Source: Pontibacter populi
GTDB taxonomy: Bacteria; Bacteroidota; Bacteroidia; Cytophagales; Hymenobacteraceae
Assembly: GCF_019336435.1 (NCBI RefSeq)
Contig: NZ_JAHWXQ010000003.1
Coordinates: 62,001-126,000, forward strand
Length of the DNA stretch: 64,000 nucleotides
Direction: 5' to 3'
Both the position numbers and the translations under genes were made by a program. Positions 36,504 through 44,846 of the stretch are shown in pieces (the stretch's first letter is position 1; each line of letters starts with the position of its first letter). A model generated the notes under the pieces. That model made no database searches. It was given only the letters and a program-made list of their open reading frames with translations, and had not been told where the DNA came from.

Positions 36504-37535
36504 TCAGGATTTTGATCGGGCTACAACTACCAAGCTATCGTCCGTTTCGCGCCTGAAATCCCGGTAAACTAAAGCTGCAATTATACTGGAATCGTGGCGG
36601 TGCAGGTTAGGGTACTTGCTCAGGTCCCAGCGCGATTTTATACCATCAGAGTGAAGTATGAGCAATTTATAGTTATCCCAGTCGTAAGTTTGGGTGTTAA
36701 GCGTGTTTGGGATGTTATGCCCCAGTATGCCGTTATAAGCAATAATGTTTTTACTTGCAGCATTTGAAATTGCAGGACCATCAATGGTATACATTCTGCC
36801 TGCAATATTGCCTATGCCACAATAGCTCATCTTTTTCTGAGAATGATTGATGTGCACGATCGTACCTACTGCACCCCTCGTTTTACGAATACTACTGTGA
36901 ATCTGACGCAGGTTTTGAGCAGGATCTACGGAATAGTTTGACAGGAAAGCAGCTTCCGCTTCCTGGCTGGCTAGACTTGCCGCTGCACCGTGCCCCAAGC
37001 CATCTAAGGCGATAAAATAACAGTTATTGTTCGCCTCATGCAGCGCAAAGCCATCGCCGCAGCTGTGCTCATTTGGTTTTGGTACGGTTACCGTGGCTAC
37101 TTCAAACTTGCTCTTGTTTTTAGGAGCCTCCTGCAGCCCTTTATAAATACGGGATAGTATAACAGTGCCGCTGCCTAATTGGGTGTAAAAGTCAAATGTA
37201 TGCGACTGGCGCATAATAGCACCTAGTCCTTCGCCGGCAGTGCCGGTTGTAGACGTGCCATCCTCCAGCATGCGCTGCGGGTCCTTCATGCCCGGACCTT
37301 CATCCAGGCATATTATTTCGAGAGCTTTGGCAGAGGTGTATTTAACGAGGATCTCTCCGCCTTTAGGAGAGTGCTTTAAAAGATTAGATGCCATCTCAGA
37401 CACCACAATATTTACGCGGCCAACTTCTGTCTGAGAAAAACCATGGCTCTCGGCCATGCGGGTAATATCTCTTTTAACAATATTGGCAAAGCTTCTATCG
37501 GCCAGCTGAAAGCGCTGATGATGCTTAACGTCCAT
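36504..37535 (-). CDS. SpoIIE-type phosphatase fused to an RsbW-like ATPase domain
   Basis: 343 residues from ATG 37535 (MDVKHHQRFQLADRSF); the frame is open 19 codons further up, inside rsbT. The N-terminal HATPase (about 1-130) has VNIVVSEMASNLLKH, DEGPGM and TGTAGEGLGA. The C-terminal part (about 150-343) is a PP2C-like RsbX/SpoIIE domain: CGDGFALHEANNN, ALDGLGHGAAAS (metal-binding D and G), then SDGIKSRWDL and DDSLVVVARS. In stressosome pathways RsbX-like enzymes dephosphorylate RsbR/RsbS and reset the system. It overlaps rsbT by 11 bases. Confidence 0.92.
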   Translation of the reverse strand: MDVKHHQRFQLADRSFANIVKRDITRMAESHGFSQTEVGRVNIVVSEMASNLLKHSPKGGEILVKYTSAKALEIICLDEGPGMKDPQRMLEDGTSTTGTAGEGLGAIMRQSHTFDFYTQLGSGTVILSRIYKGLQEAPKNKSKFEVATVTVPKPNEHSCGDGFALHEANNNCYFIALDGLGHGAAASLASQEAEAAFLSNYSVDPAQNLRQIHSSIRKTRGAVGTIVHINHSQKKMSYCGIGNIAGRMYTIDGPAISNAASKNIIAYNGILGHNIPNTLNTQTYDWDNYKLLILHSDGIKSRWDLSKYPNLHRHDSSIIAALVYRDFRRETDDSLVVVARSKS

Positions 37536-37929
37536 TTTTCCAGTGTGTAACAGTAACTGTAGTTCCGGTGCCCACCACACTTTTAATATCAAACTCGTTT
37601 ACCAGGCGCTTGGCACCAGGCAAACCCAGACCTAAGCTTTTGCCGGTCGAAAAACCGTCCAGCATGGCCTGGGATATGTTTTCAATTCCGGGCCCCTCGT
37701 CTACAAAAGTTAATCTTACGCCGTTCTGGCCGTTTTTGCTAACTATTTCAAGCGTTATTTTTCCGCCGTTCGCATATTTAAGCATGTTCCGGACAAGTTC
37801 GCTGGCAGCCGTAATAAGTTTGGTCTGGTTTACCAAGCTCATCCCTATTTTGGTGCTCAGCTCTCGCACCCTGTTCCTGAATGGTACAACGTCTTGTTCC
37901 CGCACGATTTGCATCGTGTCTTTAGTCAT
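37525..37929 (-). CDS. rsbT: RsbT-like serine/threonine kinase of the stressosome
   Basis: 134 residues from ATG 37929; another in-frame ATG is 9 bases earlier. It is a single GHKL domain: QTKLITAASELVRNMLKYA (N box), FVDEGPGIENI (G1) and GFSTGKSLGLGLPGAKRL (G2). RsbT phosphorylates RsbS and RsbR on stress, leaves the stressosome and activates its downstream partner. The start overlaps rsbS by 8 bases and the end overlaps the phosphatase gene by 11, a tightly coupled operon. No sigma-B gene or RsbU-like gene is adjacent, so the output differs from Bacillus. Confidence 0.94.
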   Translation of the reverse strand: MTKDTMQIVREQDVVPFRNRVRELSTKIGMSLVNQTKLITAASELVRNMLKYANGGKITLEIVSKNGQNGVRLTFVDEGPGIENISQAMLDGFSTGKSLGLGLPGAKRLVNEFDIKSVVGTGTTVTVTHWKNGR

Positions 37930-38335
37930 TGTAATCATCCGGGTCCTCTCCGTTATCTTCGTCTTCTTGTGTGGTTAACAGATCTGTTCTATCATAAAGC
38001 AGGTCCATGCCTTTTTCTACGTTAAGGGCAGTGTGCACGCCCTGTAACGTTAAGCCTAGCTCTACCAGCGTAATGGCTACTGCAGGTTGCATGCCCACTA
38101 CTACCGTTTCCGCATCCATGATCCGGGACATAGAGGCAATGTTGCCTAATATGCGGCCCATAAATGAGTCAACTATGTTTACTGCAGAAATATCGATAAG
38201 TACACCGCGCGCACCTGTTTTACTTACCATGCTGATAAGGTCATTTTCCAGGTTTAGTGCCAGCCTGTCGTATAGGTCTACTTGTATAGTTACCAACAGG
38301 AAAGGCCCCATTTTTAATATTGGAATCCGATCCAT
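37922..38335 (-). CDS. rsbS: RsbS-like stressosome scaffold (STAS)
   Basis: 137 residues. One STAS domain (about 1-115): IPILKMGPFLLVTIQVDL at the start, then GVLIDISAVNIVDSFMGR with S57 at the site phosphorylated by RsbT in Bacillus (S59). An acidic tail follows (TTQEDEDNGEDPDDYND), about 20 residues longer than the Bacillus protein. RsbS and RsbR form the stressosome core and hold RsbT. It starts 4 bases after rsbR. Confidence 0.95.
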   Translation of the reverse strand: MDRIPILKMGPFLLVTIQVDLYDRLALNLENDLISMVSKTGARGVLIDISAVNIVDSFMGRILGNIASMSRIMDAETVVVGMQPAVAITLVELGLTLQGVHTALNVEKGMDLLYDRTDLLTTQEDEDNGEDPDDYND

Positions 38336-38339
38336 GTAC

Positions 38340-39212
38340 TTATCTGATTACTTTTAAGGATGTGTTCGCGTTCTTCTTTTTAACTTCAAGTGCCAGCATA
38401 CTGAAAGCCAGTTGCAGGGCTGATGATAAAGAAGCTTTCGTTTTAATATTTGAAAGGTCGATACCCAGGTGAACTATAGTTTGAGCGATCTCGGCACGAA
38501 TACCACTGATAATACACTCAGCACCCATCAGGCGGGTAGCACTTACTGTTTTAATAAGGTGTTGCGCTACCAGTGAATCCACGGCCGGCACGCCTGAAAT
38601 ATCCAGAATGGCAATGTTGCTACCTGTGTTTACAATCTCCTGTAACAGGTTTTCCATTACAATCTGTGTACGGGAGCTATCCAGGGTACCGATAATAGGT
38701 AAGGCAAGAATACCATCCCACACACGGATAACCGGTGTAGATATCTCGTTTATTTCGTCGGTCTGGCGAAGTATAACTTCCTCACGACCTCTTAAATATG
38801 TCTCGAAGGTATGAATGCTCAGGCTATCAATCAGCTTATTAAACTGCAGAATTTCTTTGTATAAAACTGCCGGGTTGTCACGGTGTTCTTTTTCCAGTAC
38901 ATCGGTAATGGCCTGCTTCAGGCTCAGAACATAAAGTGTTACTTCACGCGGCGAAAATCCCTGGCGGGCGCGGGTCACCGATATATCACATAAAATATCT
39001 GTTACCTGCTCAAATTCTGAAGTATAGATATTTTCGTAATTACCATTCTCGATAGCAATTAGAAGCTTATCCAGCAACTCATCCGATTGGCGACGCAACT
39101 CATCGTTCGATATAAGGTCTTCACGAAGTGATTCGTCTGCTAATTGGTTTTTTACCCAGTTTTCAAGTACAGTTTTCTTCTTTTTTCTGAGCAGCTGTGC
39201 TGTTTGGTTCAT
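38340..39212 (-). CDS. rsbR: RsbR-like stressosome sensor (RsbRD + STAS)
   Basis: 290 residues. The N-terminal helical RsbRD domain (about 8-145) is of the non-heme type, not a globin or light-sensing domain. A linker helix leads to the STAS domain (about 155-275). T159 in NEISTPVIRVWDGILALP matches Bacillus T171, and S213 in GVPAVDSLVAQHL takes the place of T205. It should form the stressosome surface and receive the stress signal. First gene of a five-gene minus-strand operon; a promoter with TTG and TATCTTCG lies just upstream. Confidence 0.94.
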   Translation of the reverse strand: MNQTAQLLRKKKKTVLENWVKNQLADESLREDLISNDELRRQSDELLDKLLIAIENGNYENIYTSEFEQVTDILCDISVTRARQGFSPREVTLYVLSLKQAITDVLEKEHRDNPAVLYKEILQFNKLIDSLSIHTFETYLRGREEVILRQTDEINEISTPVIRVWDGILALPIIGTLDSSRTQIVMENLLQEIVNTGSNIAILDISGVPAVDSLVAQHLIKTVSATRLMGAECIISGIRAEIAQTIVHLGIDLSNIKTKASLSSALQLAFSMLALEVKKKNANTSLKVIR

Positions 39213-39266
39213 GTGTCGTATTGCTTTAGCGTGTGGCTTGTTGTTGCTTTATTATTGGAATGAGCA

Positions 39267-39297
39267 CGAAGATATAACTATAAATCAAGCCGAACAA
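39267..39297 (-). promoter_or_regulatory. Promoter of the stressosome operon
   Basis: On the minus strand, TTG (39295-39297), 20 bases and TATCTTCG (39267-39274). The start is near 39260, about 48 bases before ATG 39212. Confidence 0.65.
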
Positions 39298-39485
39298 TTA
39301 ACTGGTGTTATACTATAACTGTTTGTTGCTGTATTTTTGTTGTTTAATACAACAGGTACAAGGTTACACATACGGCATTAGCTGGCTTTGGATATAGAAC
39401 CGGCAAAACGGGTGGTGAGGGGAGATGCATTTATAGTTTGATATGTAGGTGATATGTGCCAGCCAGTTAAGTGCTGTTGACTAAA

Positions 39486-39522
39486 CAAAAAAGCCCTGTA
39501 AGCTACTACTTACAAGGCTTTT
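39486..39522 (-). terminator. Terminator of tRNA-Arg
   Basis: 12-bp arms (39491-39502 and 39509-39520, one mismatch) followed on the minus strand by a T-run, 11 bases after the tRNA. Confidence 0.75.
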
Positions 39523-39532
39523 ATAGTTTGTG

Positions 39533-39606
39533 TGCACCCGAGAGGATTCGAACCCCTAACCCTCGGAGCCGAAATCCGATATTCTATCCAGTTGAACTAC
39601 GGGTGC
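39533..39606 (-). tRNA. tRNA-Arg (anticodon TCG)
   Basis: The reverse complement begins GCACCCGTAGTTCAACTGGA and gives a full cloverleaf. The acceptor GCACCCG pairs with CGGGTGC, the anticodon stem TCGGA/TCCGA carries the loop TTTCGGC with anticodon TCG, the T-arm is GGGG TTCGAAT CCTC-like, and the discriminator is A. CCA is not encoded. Confidence 0.95.
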
Positions 39607-39778
39607 AGAGCGTGTGCAAAAATAGAAACTATGCTGATAAAAGGAAACATTCATTATAAAAATGTACAAGATAGTTTCGGTTTATAGTTGGGTCTGCACA
39701 CTATTACCTTGTCTGGCAAAACAATACTTTTAAAAGTGCTGTTAGTATTAGCTGAACTATAAACACAAAATATAAACT

Positions 39779-40195
39779 ATGGAAAGAGTGTATACGGCAG
39801 AAGTAACTGCCACAGGCGGCCGTAGGGGCCATGTAACATCATCGGATGGTGTTTTGGATATGGCACTTTCGTTGCCCGAAGGACTTGGAGGGGAGAAAGG
39901 CAAAACCAACCCGGAACAACTTTTTGCTGCTGGTTATGCGGCGTGTTTCCAGAGTGCATTGCTGTTGGTAGCGGGTAAACACCACGAGCGCTTAGACCCG
40001 GCATCCACAGTTAAAGCACACGTGGATCTGCTGAAATCAAACGAAGGCGCCTATGGGCTTGGTGTGAAACTGGAAGTAGACCTGAAAGGTATGAACAAAG
40101 ACAAAGCCCGCCAGCTGGTAGAAGAGGCTCATCAGGTATGCCCGTATTCAATAGGTGTGCAGGGGAATGTGGAAGTGCAGTTGGAGGTTGTTTAG
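39779..40195 (+). CDS. ohr: Organic hydroperoxide resistance protein (Ohr)
   Basis: 138 residues, the normal length for Ohr. It reduces organic peroxides with a reactive cysteine pair: the peroxidatic cysteine in YAACFQSAL (about residue 60) and the resolving one in QVCPYS (about 124). VYTAEVTATGGRRGHV and GKTNPEQLFAAGYAACF are family text. It has its own transcription unit; no OhrR gene is adjacent. Three exact 8-base repeats and a terminator follow the stop codon. Confidence 0.95.
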   Translation: MERVYTAEVTATGGRRGHVTSSDGVLDMALSLPEGLGGEKGKTNPEQLFAAGYAACFQSALLLVAGKHHERLDPASTVKAHVDLLKSNEGAYGLGVKLEVDLKGMNKDKARQLVEEAHQVCPYSIGVQGNVEVQLEVV

Positions 40196-40225
40196 GTTAG
40201 AAAATTAGAAAATTAGAAAATTTTT
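40195..40225. repeat. Three exact 8-bp repeats after ohr
   Basis: TTAGAAAA is repeated three times in direct succession just after the ohr stop codon, the cleanest of the 8-bp-period tracts. Confidence 0.8.
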
Positions 40226-40243
40226 CTGCTAAGCAAATTTGAA

Positions 40244-40280
40244 ACGGGAGTTACCAATTATGGTGGCTCCCGTTTTTTTT
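40244..40280 (+). terminator. Terminator of ohr
   Basis: 13-bp arms (40244-40256 and 40261-40273, two G-U pairs), a 4-base loop and a run of eight T. Confidence 0.9.
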
Positions 40281-40371
40281 GCTTTTGTAAATCAGAAATT
40301 TTGCTATTTTTACTGGCTTTATTCTTGTATCAACAATAAGAAAGAGCTTTTATACTTTAACATAGCTACTG

Positions 40372-40947
40372 ATGCAAAAGAGTAAATGGATGTGGGTGTT
40401 GTTTTGCAGCTTTGCTGTTATGGTGAGCGCCGGGTTTACGTTTTATAAACCCGTTTCGCAACTGTACCGGATTAAAGAAGGTCGCATTCATTTTAAATCC
40501 GATGCTCCCCTGGAACTGATAGAAGCTAGCTCCACTAACCTGAAAGGCCTGATCAGAGCCGATGACCAGACTCTTGCTTTTTCAGTAGCCAACACATCAT
40601 TCGAAGGATTTAATAGTGCACTGCAGCGCGAGCATTTCAATGAGAACTATATGGAAAGCGCGCGTTTCCCAAACTGTATTTTTTCGGGTAAGATCATAGA
40701 GCCAGTAGATTTCACAAAAGATGGTTTATACACGGTTCGGGCTAAAGGTAAATTGTCGGTGCATGGCGTGGATGTGGAGCGCATTATAAAATCTACGCTA
40801 ACTATAAAAGGCAGTACCATTTCCGTTCAATCCGAATTTATAGTTCCCCTGCAGGATCACAACATAACCATACCTAAGATTGTGAACCAGAAAATTGCGG
40901 AAGAAATAAATGTAACTATAAACGCGACTCTTGCGCCGCAGAACTAA
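40372..40947 (+). CDS. YceI-family protein, first copy
   Basis: 191 residues with an N-terminal signal segment (about 5-22). The mature part is a lipocalin-like YceI barrel: YRIKEGRIHFKSDAPLELI, EHFNENYMESARFPNCIFSG, KGKLSVHGVDVERI and TIPKIVNQKIAEEI. YceI proteins bind long isoprenoid or amphiphilic ligands in the periplasm. A paralogue lies at 46445 in the same cluster and shares EHFNENY and the C-terminal pattern. It is the first gene before the propeller kinase, 3 bases apart, so probably co-transcribed with it. Confidence 0.9.
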   Translation: MQKSKWMWVLFCSFAVMVSAGFTFYKPVSQLYRIKEGRIHFKSDAPLELIEASSTNLKGLIRADDQTLAFSVANTSFEGFNSALQREHFNENYMESARFPNCIFSGKIIEPVDFTKDGLYTVRAKGKLSVHGVDVERIIKSTLTIKGSTISVQSEFIVPLQDHNITIPKIVNQKIAEEINVTINATLAPQN

Positions 40948-40950
40948 CCC

Positions 40951-43857
40951 ATGAAACGGAAAGGCTGGGCCAAATTTATAGTTGTGGCTATAGTGCTGGC
41001 GTTTATACAATTACCTTTAACGGCGCAAACACTTCATTTCAATTCCACCGAAGTAGAATATAACAACCAACCTGTAAAAGTAAGCTACCTGCACCAGGAT
41101 CAGCAAGGCTTTATCTGGTTAGGTACATCGCAGGGGCTGCTTCGGTATACCGGAACAAATTACCAGATATTCTCCCTGCCCGGAGACTCGGCTGCGCACC
41201 CGGTTTCGGCTATTTACGAAGACAGTCAGCAGCAACTATGGGTAGGGTATAACGATGGTACGCTGGCCAAGCGGAAAGGTCAGCAGCTTGTGCCCGTCAT
41301 TTCATCACAGAAACACATTACCACACCTATTACAGCTATTCTGGAGACCAAGGACCATACGCTTTGGGTAGCTACATACGGGCAGGGGATCTACTATGGG
41401 AAGGGTAAAAAATTTTATCATCTGGATACAAAACAGGGGCTGCCGGATGCTTACACCTATAGTCTAACAACCGATAAAGCGGGCCGTGTATGGGTGGGTA
41501 CCGACCGGGGAATTGCAGTAATCTCGCTCAATGAAAATAAGCCGAAAATTGAAGTAATTAATTCTAAGCATGGGCTACCGGATAATATAGTAACAGCAAT
41601 CAGTAGTTTGCCAACCGGCGAAATGATGATCGGGATGCAAAGCGCTGGAGTGACAAAGTATAACCCTACGTCAAAACAATTTACGATACTGCCTGCAAGC
41701 CTGGACTGGAATTATGGGAGTATTACAAAGCTGCAACCACAGCAGAATGGGGTATGGCTTGGCACAGATAACAACGGACTTTTTTGGTTAAGCACCGATG
41801 GATTAATCCTGCAACCTGCCTCAGCAGAAACCGGAAAATCTAAAGTATCTGATTTGCTGACTGATAGTGAAGGTCACATCTGGATTGCGGGTAATTCCCC
41901 AACAGTACTGAAAGCTAAACTGGCAATACGAACAGTGCAGGAGTTGGAGGGAAAAAACATGCTTGCCGTTTTAGCCGCCCGGGATAAAAGTATATGGTTT
42001 GCTACAGAAAAAGGATTGTTCCGGAAACAAGGTAGTGCAGCTGTCCGATCATACCTGAAACAGGCAGGTAAATACCAGGTAGTAAGTTTGTACGAAGATA
42101 AGTGGGGCTACATTTGGGTTGGCACGATGGGGCAGGGCGTATTACGGCTGAACCCTGAGACCGGTAACTATAAACAGTTAAGCATAACCGATGGGCTGGT
42201 GAATGAGAACGTACTTGGTATTTCCGGGAAAGGTAATGAGCTATGGTTTGCTACGCTTGGCGGAGTGTCTAAATGCACGATAACCGGAGATGGCGCTATA
42301 GATGACGTGGCCTATAGTTTCCGGAATTTTACCCAGCAGAACGGCCTGGGCATCAACTATATTTACCAGGCATTTATAGATTCTAAGAACAGGGTTTGGT
42401 TTGCCACAGATGGCAAAGGAATCACAATGCTACAGAATGGCTCGTTTACCAATTTTTCTGAAAAGCAGGGTATAAAAAGTAAAACGGTCTACTCAATCAC
42501 AGAAGATAAAAATGGCCATATCTGGTTTAGCACGCTTAATGCCGGCGTGTATAGTTACAACGGCAAAACTTTCCGGAACTATAGTTTACAAAACGGCCTG
42601 CACGATCTGAACATTACCAGCTTGGCTGCCGATACCCGTGGCAATATTTTGCTGATGAACCAACTGGGGCTTGATGTGCTTAACCCGGAAACTGGTAACG
42701 TGCTATCTTATGGCAAAGATGCGGGTATTTCCAAGCCCGATCCTGACCTGAACGTGGTGAGTACCGCTGCGAACGGCCAGGTATGGTTTGGAACGCAAAA
42801 CGGGCTGATCGGCTACGATCCGGCTTTTGCAACGCAGCAGTTTAAGCCAAAGACAAGGCTGCAGGATGTACAGGTTTTCTTCAAATCTGTAGCAGGGCGG
42901 GAGCACCATGTTTTCGACCACGACAGCAATCATTTCACTTTCGACTATACAGGCCTATGGTACCAGAACCCCGAAGATGTGACCTACCGTGTAAAGCTGG
43001 ACGGCTACGACCGCAACTGGACAGATTCCCGGAACCATACGATAACTTACCCGAATCTGCCACCGGGCAACTATACGTTTCGGGTAGTTTCTTCAGCAGC
43101 ACCAGCTTTTTCTGAAGCAGAAGCTATTACCTATAGTTTCGAGATAGCTCCCCCTTTCTGGCGAACCTACTGGTTTTACGCTTTAACCTTTCTGGCAGGA
43201 GTATCCGCTTTATACCTGTTTGTAAAATGGCGGGAGAACCGCTTACGCGAATCCGAACGCCAGGAAAAAGACAGGATGATGTTCCAGTTCGAGACGCTTA
43301 AAAGCCAGGTTAACCCGCATTTCCTGTTCAACAGCTTCAATACCCTGATCTCAACTATAGAAGAAGACCCGGATGCAGCAGTAGTTTATGTAGAGCGGCT
43401 TTCTGATTTTTTCAGGGTGATGCTGACCTTACGGGAAAAGAACCTTATACCACTGCAGGAAGAACTGGACCTGATACGGGATTATGCGTTTCTGCAACAG
43501 CAGCGTTTCCGCGAGAACCTGCAGGTAACGGCAGAAGTGCCCCAAGGTGCTTTACATAAATATGTGGCCCCGCTAACACTGCAGCTCCTGCTCGAGAACG
43601 CCATAAAGCATAATATCATCTCCAAGGCTAAACCGCTGTTGGTTTCAGTATTTGTGGAAGAAAACTATGTAGTGGTTGAGAACAATTGCCAGCCTAAGCA
43701 AACACCAGAGCTCTCTACCAAAATAGGATTACAGAACATACGAAGCCGGTACCAGTTGCTTGGTGCCCCTGACATCAAAGTAGAACATACCGATACGCTT
43801 TTTACAGTAAAAATTCCCTTATTAAACCAGTCAGAAGATGGACGTACTGATAATTGA
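40951..43857 (+). CDS. Two-component-propeller sensor kinase (Reg_prop, Y_Y_Y, LytS type)
   Basis: 968 residues: signal peptide (1-26), then a periplasmic double beta-propeller (about 30-640) of Reg_prop repeats recognised by recurring W-x-G-T and GLP/GLxxN patterns (GFIWLGTSQGLLRY, GRVWVGTDRGIAVI, GHIWFSTLNAGVYSY). A Y_Y_Y domain (about 690-755) and one membrane helix (about 762-782, WFYALTFLAGVSALYLFVKW) follow. The His_kinase domain (about 795-880) has NPHFLFNSFNTL with the phospho-histidine, and a HATPase end carries LLENAIKHNI. Its 20-base overlap with the LytTR regulator gene makes them a pair. The ligand is unknown. Confidence 0.95.
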   Translation: MKRKGWAKFIVVAIVLAFIQLPLTAQTLHFNSTEVEYNNQPVKVSYLHQDQQGFIWLGTSQGLLRYTGTNYQIFSLPGDSAAHPVSAIYEDSQQQLWVGYNDGTLAKRKGQQLVPVISSQKHITTPITAILETKDHTLWVATYGQGIYYGKGKKFYHLDTKQGLPDAYTYSLTTDKAGRVWVGTDRGIAVISLNENKPKIEVINSKHGLPDNIVTAISSLPTGEMMIGMQSAGVTKYNPTSKQFTILPASLDWNYGSITKLQPQQNGVWLGTDNNGLFWLSTDGLILQPASAETGKSKVSDLLTDSEGHIWIAGNSPTVLKAKLAIRTVQELEGKNMLAVLAARDKSIWFATEKGLFRKQGSAAVRSYLKQAGKYQVVSLYEDKWGYIWVGTMGQGVLRLNPETGNYKQLSITDGLVNENVLGISGKGNELWFATLGGVSKCTITGDGAIDDVAYSFRNFTQQNGLGINYIYQAFIDSKNRVWFATDGKGITMLQNGSFTNFSEKQGIKSKTVYSITEDKNGHIWFSTLNAGVYSYNGKTFRNYSLQNGLHDLNITSLAADTRGNILLMNQLGLDVLNPETGNVLSYGKDAGISKPDPDLNVVSTAANGQVWFGTQNGLIGYDPAFATQQFKPKTRLQDVQVFFKSVAGREHHVFDHDSNHFTFDYTGLWYQNPEDVTYRVKLDGYDRNWTDSRNHTITYPNLPPGNYTFRVVSSAAPAFSEAEAITYSFEIAPPFWRTYWFYALTFLAGVSALYLFVKWRENRLRESERQEKDRMMFQFETLKSQVNPHFLFNSFNTLISTIEEDPDAAVVYVERLSDFFRVMLTLREKNLIPLQEELDLIRDYAFLQQQRFRENLQVTAEVPQGALHKYVAPLTLQLLLENAIKHNIISKAKPLLVSVFVEENYVVVENNCQPKQTPELSTKIGLQNIRSRYQLLGAPDIKVEHTDTLFTVKIPLLNQSEDGRTDN

Positions 43858-44605
43858 AGATGAAGCCGCTGCAGCCAGCCGCATCAGCAAAATGCTGCAA
43901 CAACTGGATGGGAACGTGCGCGTGCTGGAAGTAACAGACAGTATAGAAAGTACTGTTCAGTGGCTGGAAAATAACCCGCATCCCGATCTTATACTGTCGG
44001 ACATTCAACTGGCAGATGGCTCCAGTTTTGAGATATTCAGACAAACCAAAGTAGAGTCTCCGGTTATTTTTACAACTGCTTATGACCAGTATGCTATCGA
44101 GGCCTTTAAGCTGAACAGCATTGATTACCTGCTGAAACCGGTTAAACTGCAGGAACTGGAGCAAAGCCTGGTTAAGTTTAAAAAGATCTTCGGCAAAACT
44201 GCTGCACCGGCTCTGGACTATAGTTTGCTGATTCAGGCGCTGCAACCAAACACAAAAGCTGCATACCAAAAAAGGCTTGTCATAAAATTCGGGCAACATC
44301 TTAAAACCGTAGAGATTGCGGATGTCGCCTATTTCTATACCCAGGACCGGATGACACAACTCTGCACCTTCGGTAGCAAACGCTGGCCCATCGACCAGAA
44401 CCTGGATGAGGTAGAAGATATGCTGGACCCGGCCCAATTCTTTCGCATCAACCGCCAGTTCATCATTAATATTAAAGCGATAGATGCGATGTATAGTTAC
44501 TCCAAAGCGAGAGTAAAGATTGAGCTGAACCCGGCATCAGACCACGAAACTATAGTTAGCACAGAGCGGGCATCGGCTTTTAAACAATGGCTGGTCGGGA
44601 AGTAG
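43838..44605 (+). CDS. LytTR-family response regulator
   Basis: 255 residues. The receiver domain (1-120) has D55 in LILSDIQLADG as the phosphate site. A LytTR DNA-binding domain (about 150-250) carries RLVIKFGQHLKTVEIADVAYF, LDEVEDMLDPAQFFRINRQFIIN and a YSKARVKIEL strand. LytTR proteins bind direct repeats spaced about two DNA turns apart; three such GTTCAG repeats lie 90-140 bases downstream, in front of the cytochrome genes. The start lies inside the kinase gene. Confidence 0.95.
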   Translation: MDVLIIEDEAAAASRISKMLQQLDGNVRVLEVTDSIESTVQWLENNPHPDLILSDIQLADGSSFEIFRQTKVESPVIFTTAYDQYAIEAFKLNSIDYLLKPVKLQELEQSLVKFKKIFGKTAAPALDYSLLIQALQPNTKAAYQKRLVIKFGQHLKTVEIADVAYFYTQDRMTQLCTFGSKRWPIDQNLDEVEDMLDPAQFFRINRQFIINIKAIDAMYSYSKARVKIELNPASDHETIVSTERASAFKQWLVGK

Positions 44606-44692
44606 AAATCAGTGATCAAATTATAGTTTAAAAGCCACCCAACGGAGAGTTTTTCTAACACCGGTTATTTACTTTAACACATCAGGCTTCGG

Positions 44693-44742
44693 GTTCAGCA
44701 GGCCTGTGTTCCGGTTCAGCAACTATAAATTCCTGTTCAGTA
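44693..44742 (+). promoter_or_regulatory. Three GTTCAG direct repeats at 21-bp steps (candidate LytTR operators)
   Basis: GTTCAGCA at 44693, GTTCAGCA at 44714 and GTTCAGTA at 44735, all within a wider TTC-n-n-GTTCAG-YA match. The step of exactly 21 bp fits LytTR direct-repeat sites. A weaker fourth copy (CTTTAACA) may lie at 44672. The site is between the LytTR gene and the cytochrome operon start at 44847. No clear -7 element was found after it. Confidence 0.65.
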
Positions 44743-44846
44743 ATATTGAATAGCATCCCTTTATTTTATCACGTTATTTAGATGCAGTAACCAACTATAA
44801 ATGGTTTAAAAGTAGCTAAGCAAGCAGTCAAAAATTTGATCTGAAA

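Noticed and set aside
39471..39659. 62-codon plus-strand frame across the tRNA-Arg
   Set aside because: It is the antisense reading of the tRNA (RIRTPNPRSRNPIFYPVELR type), a known false gene.
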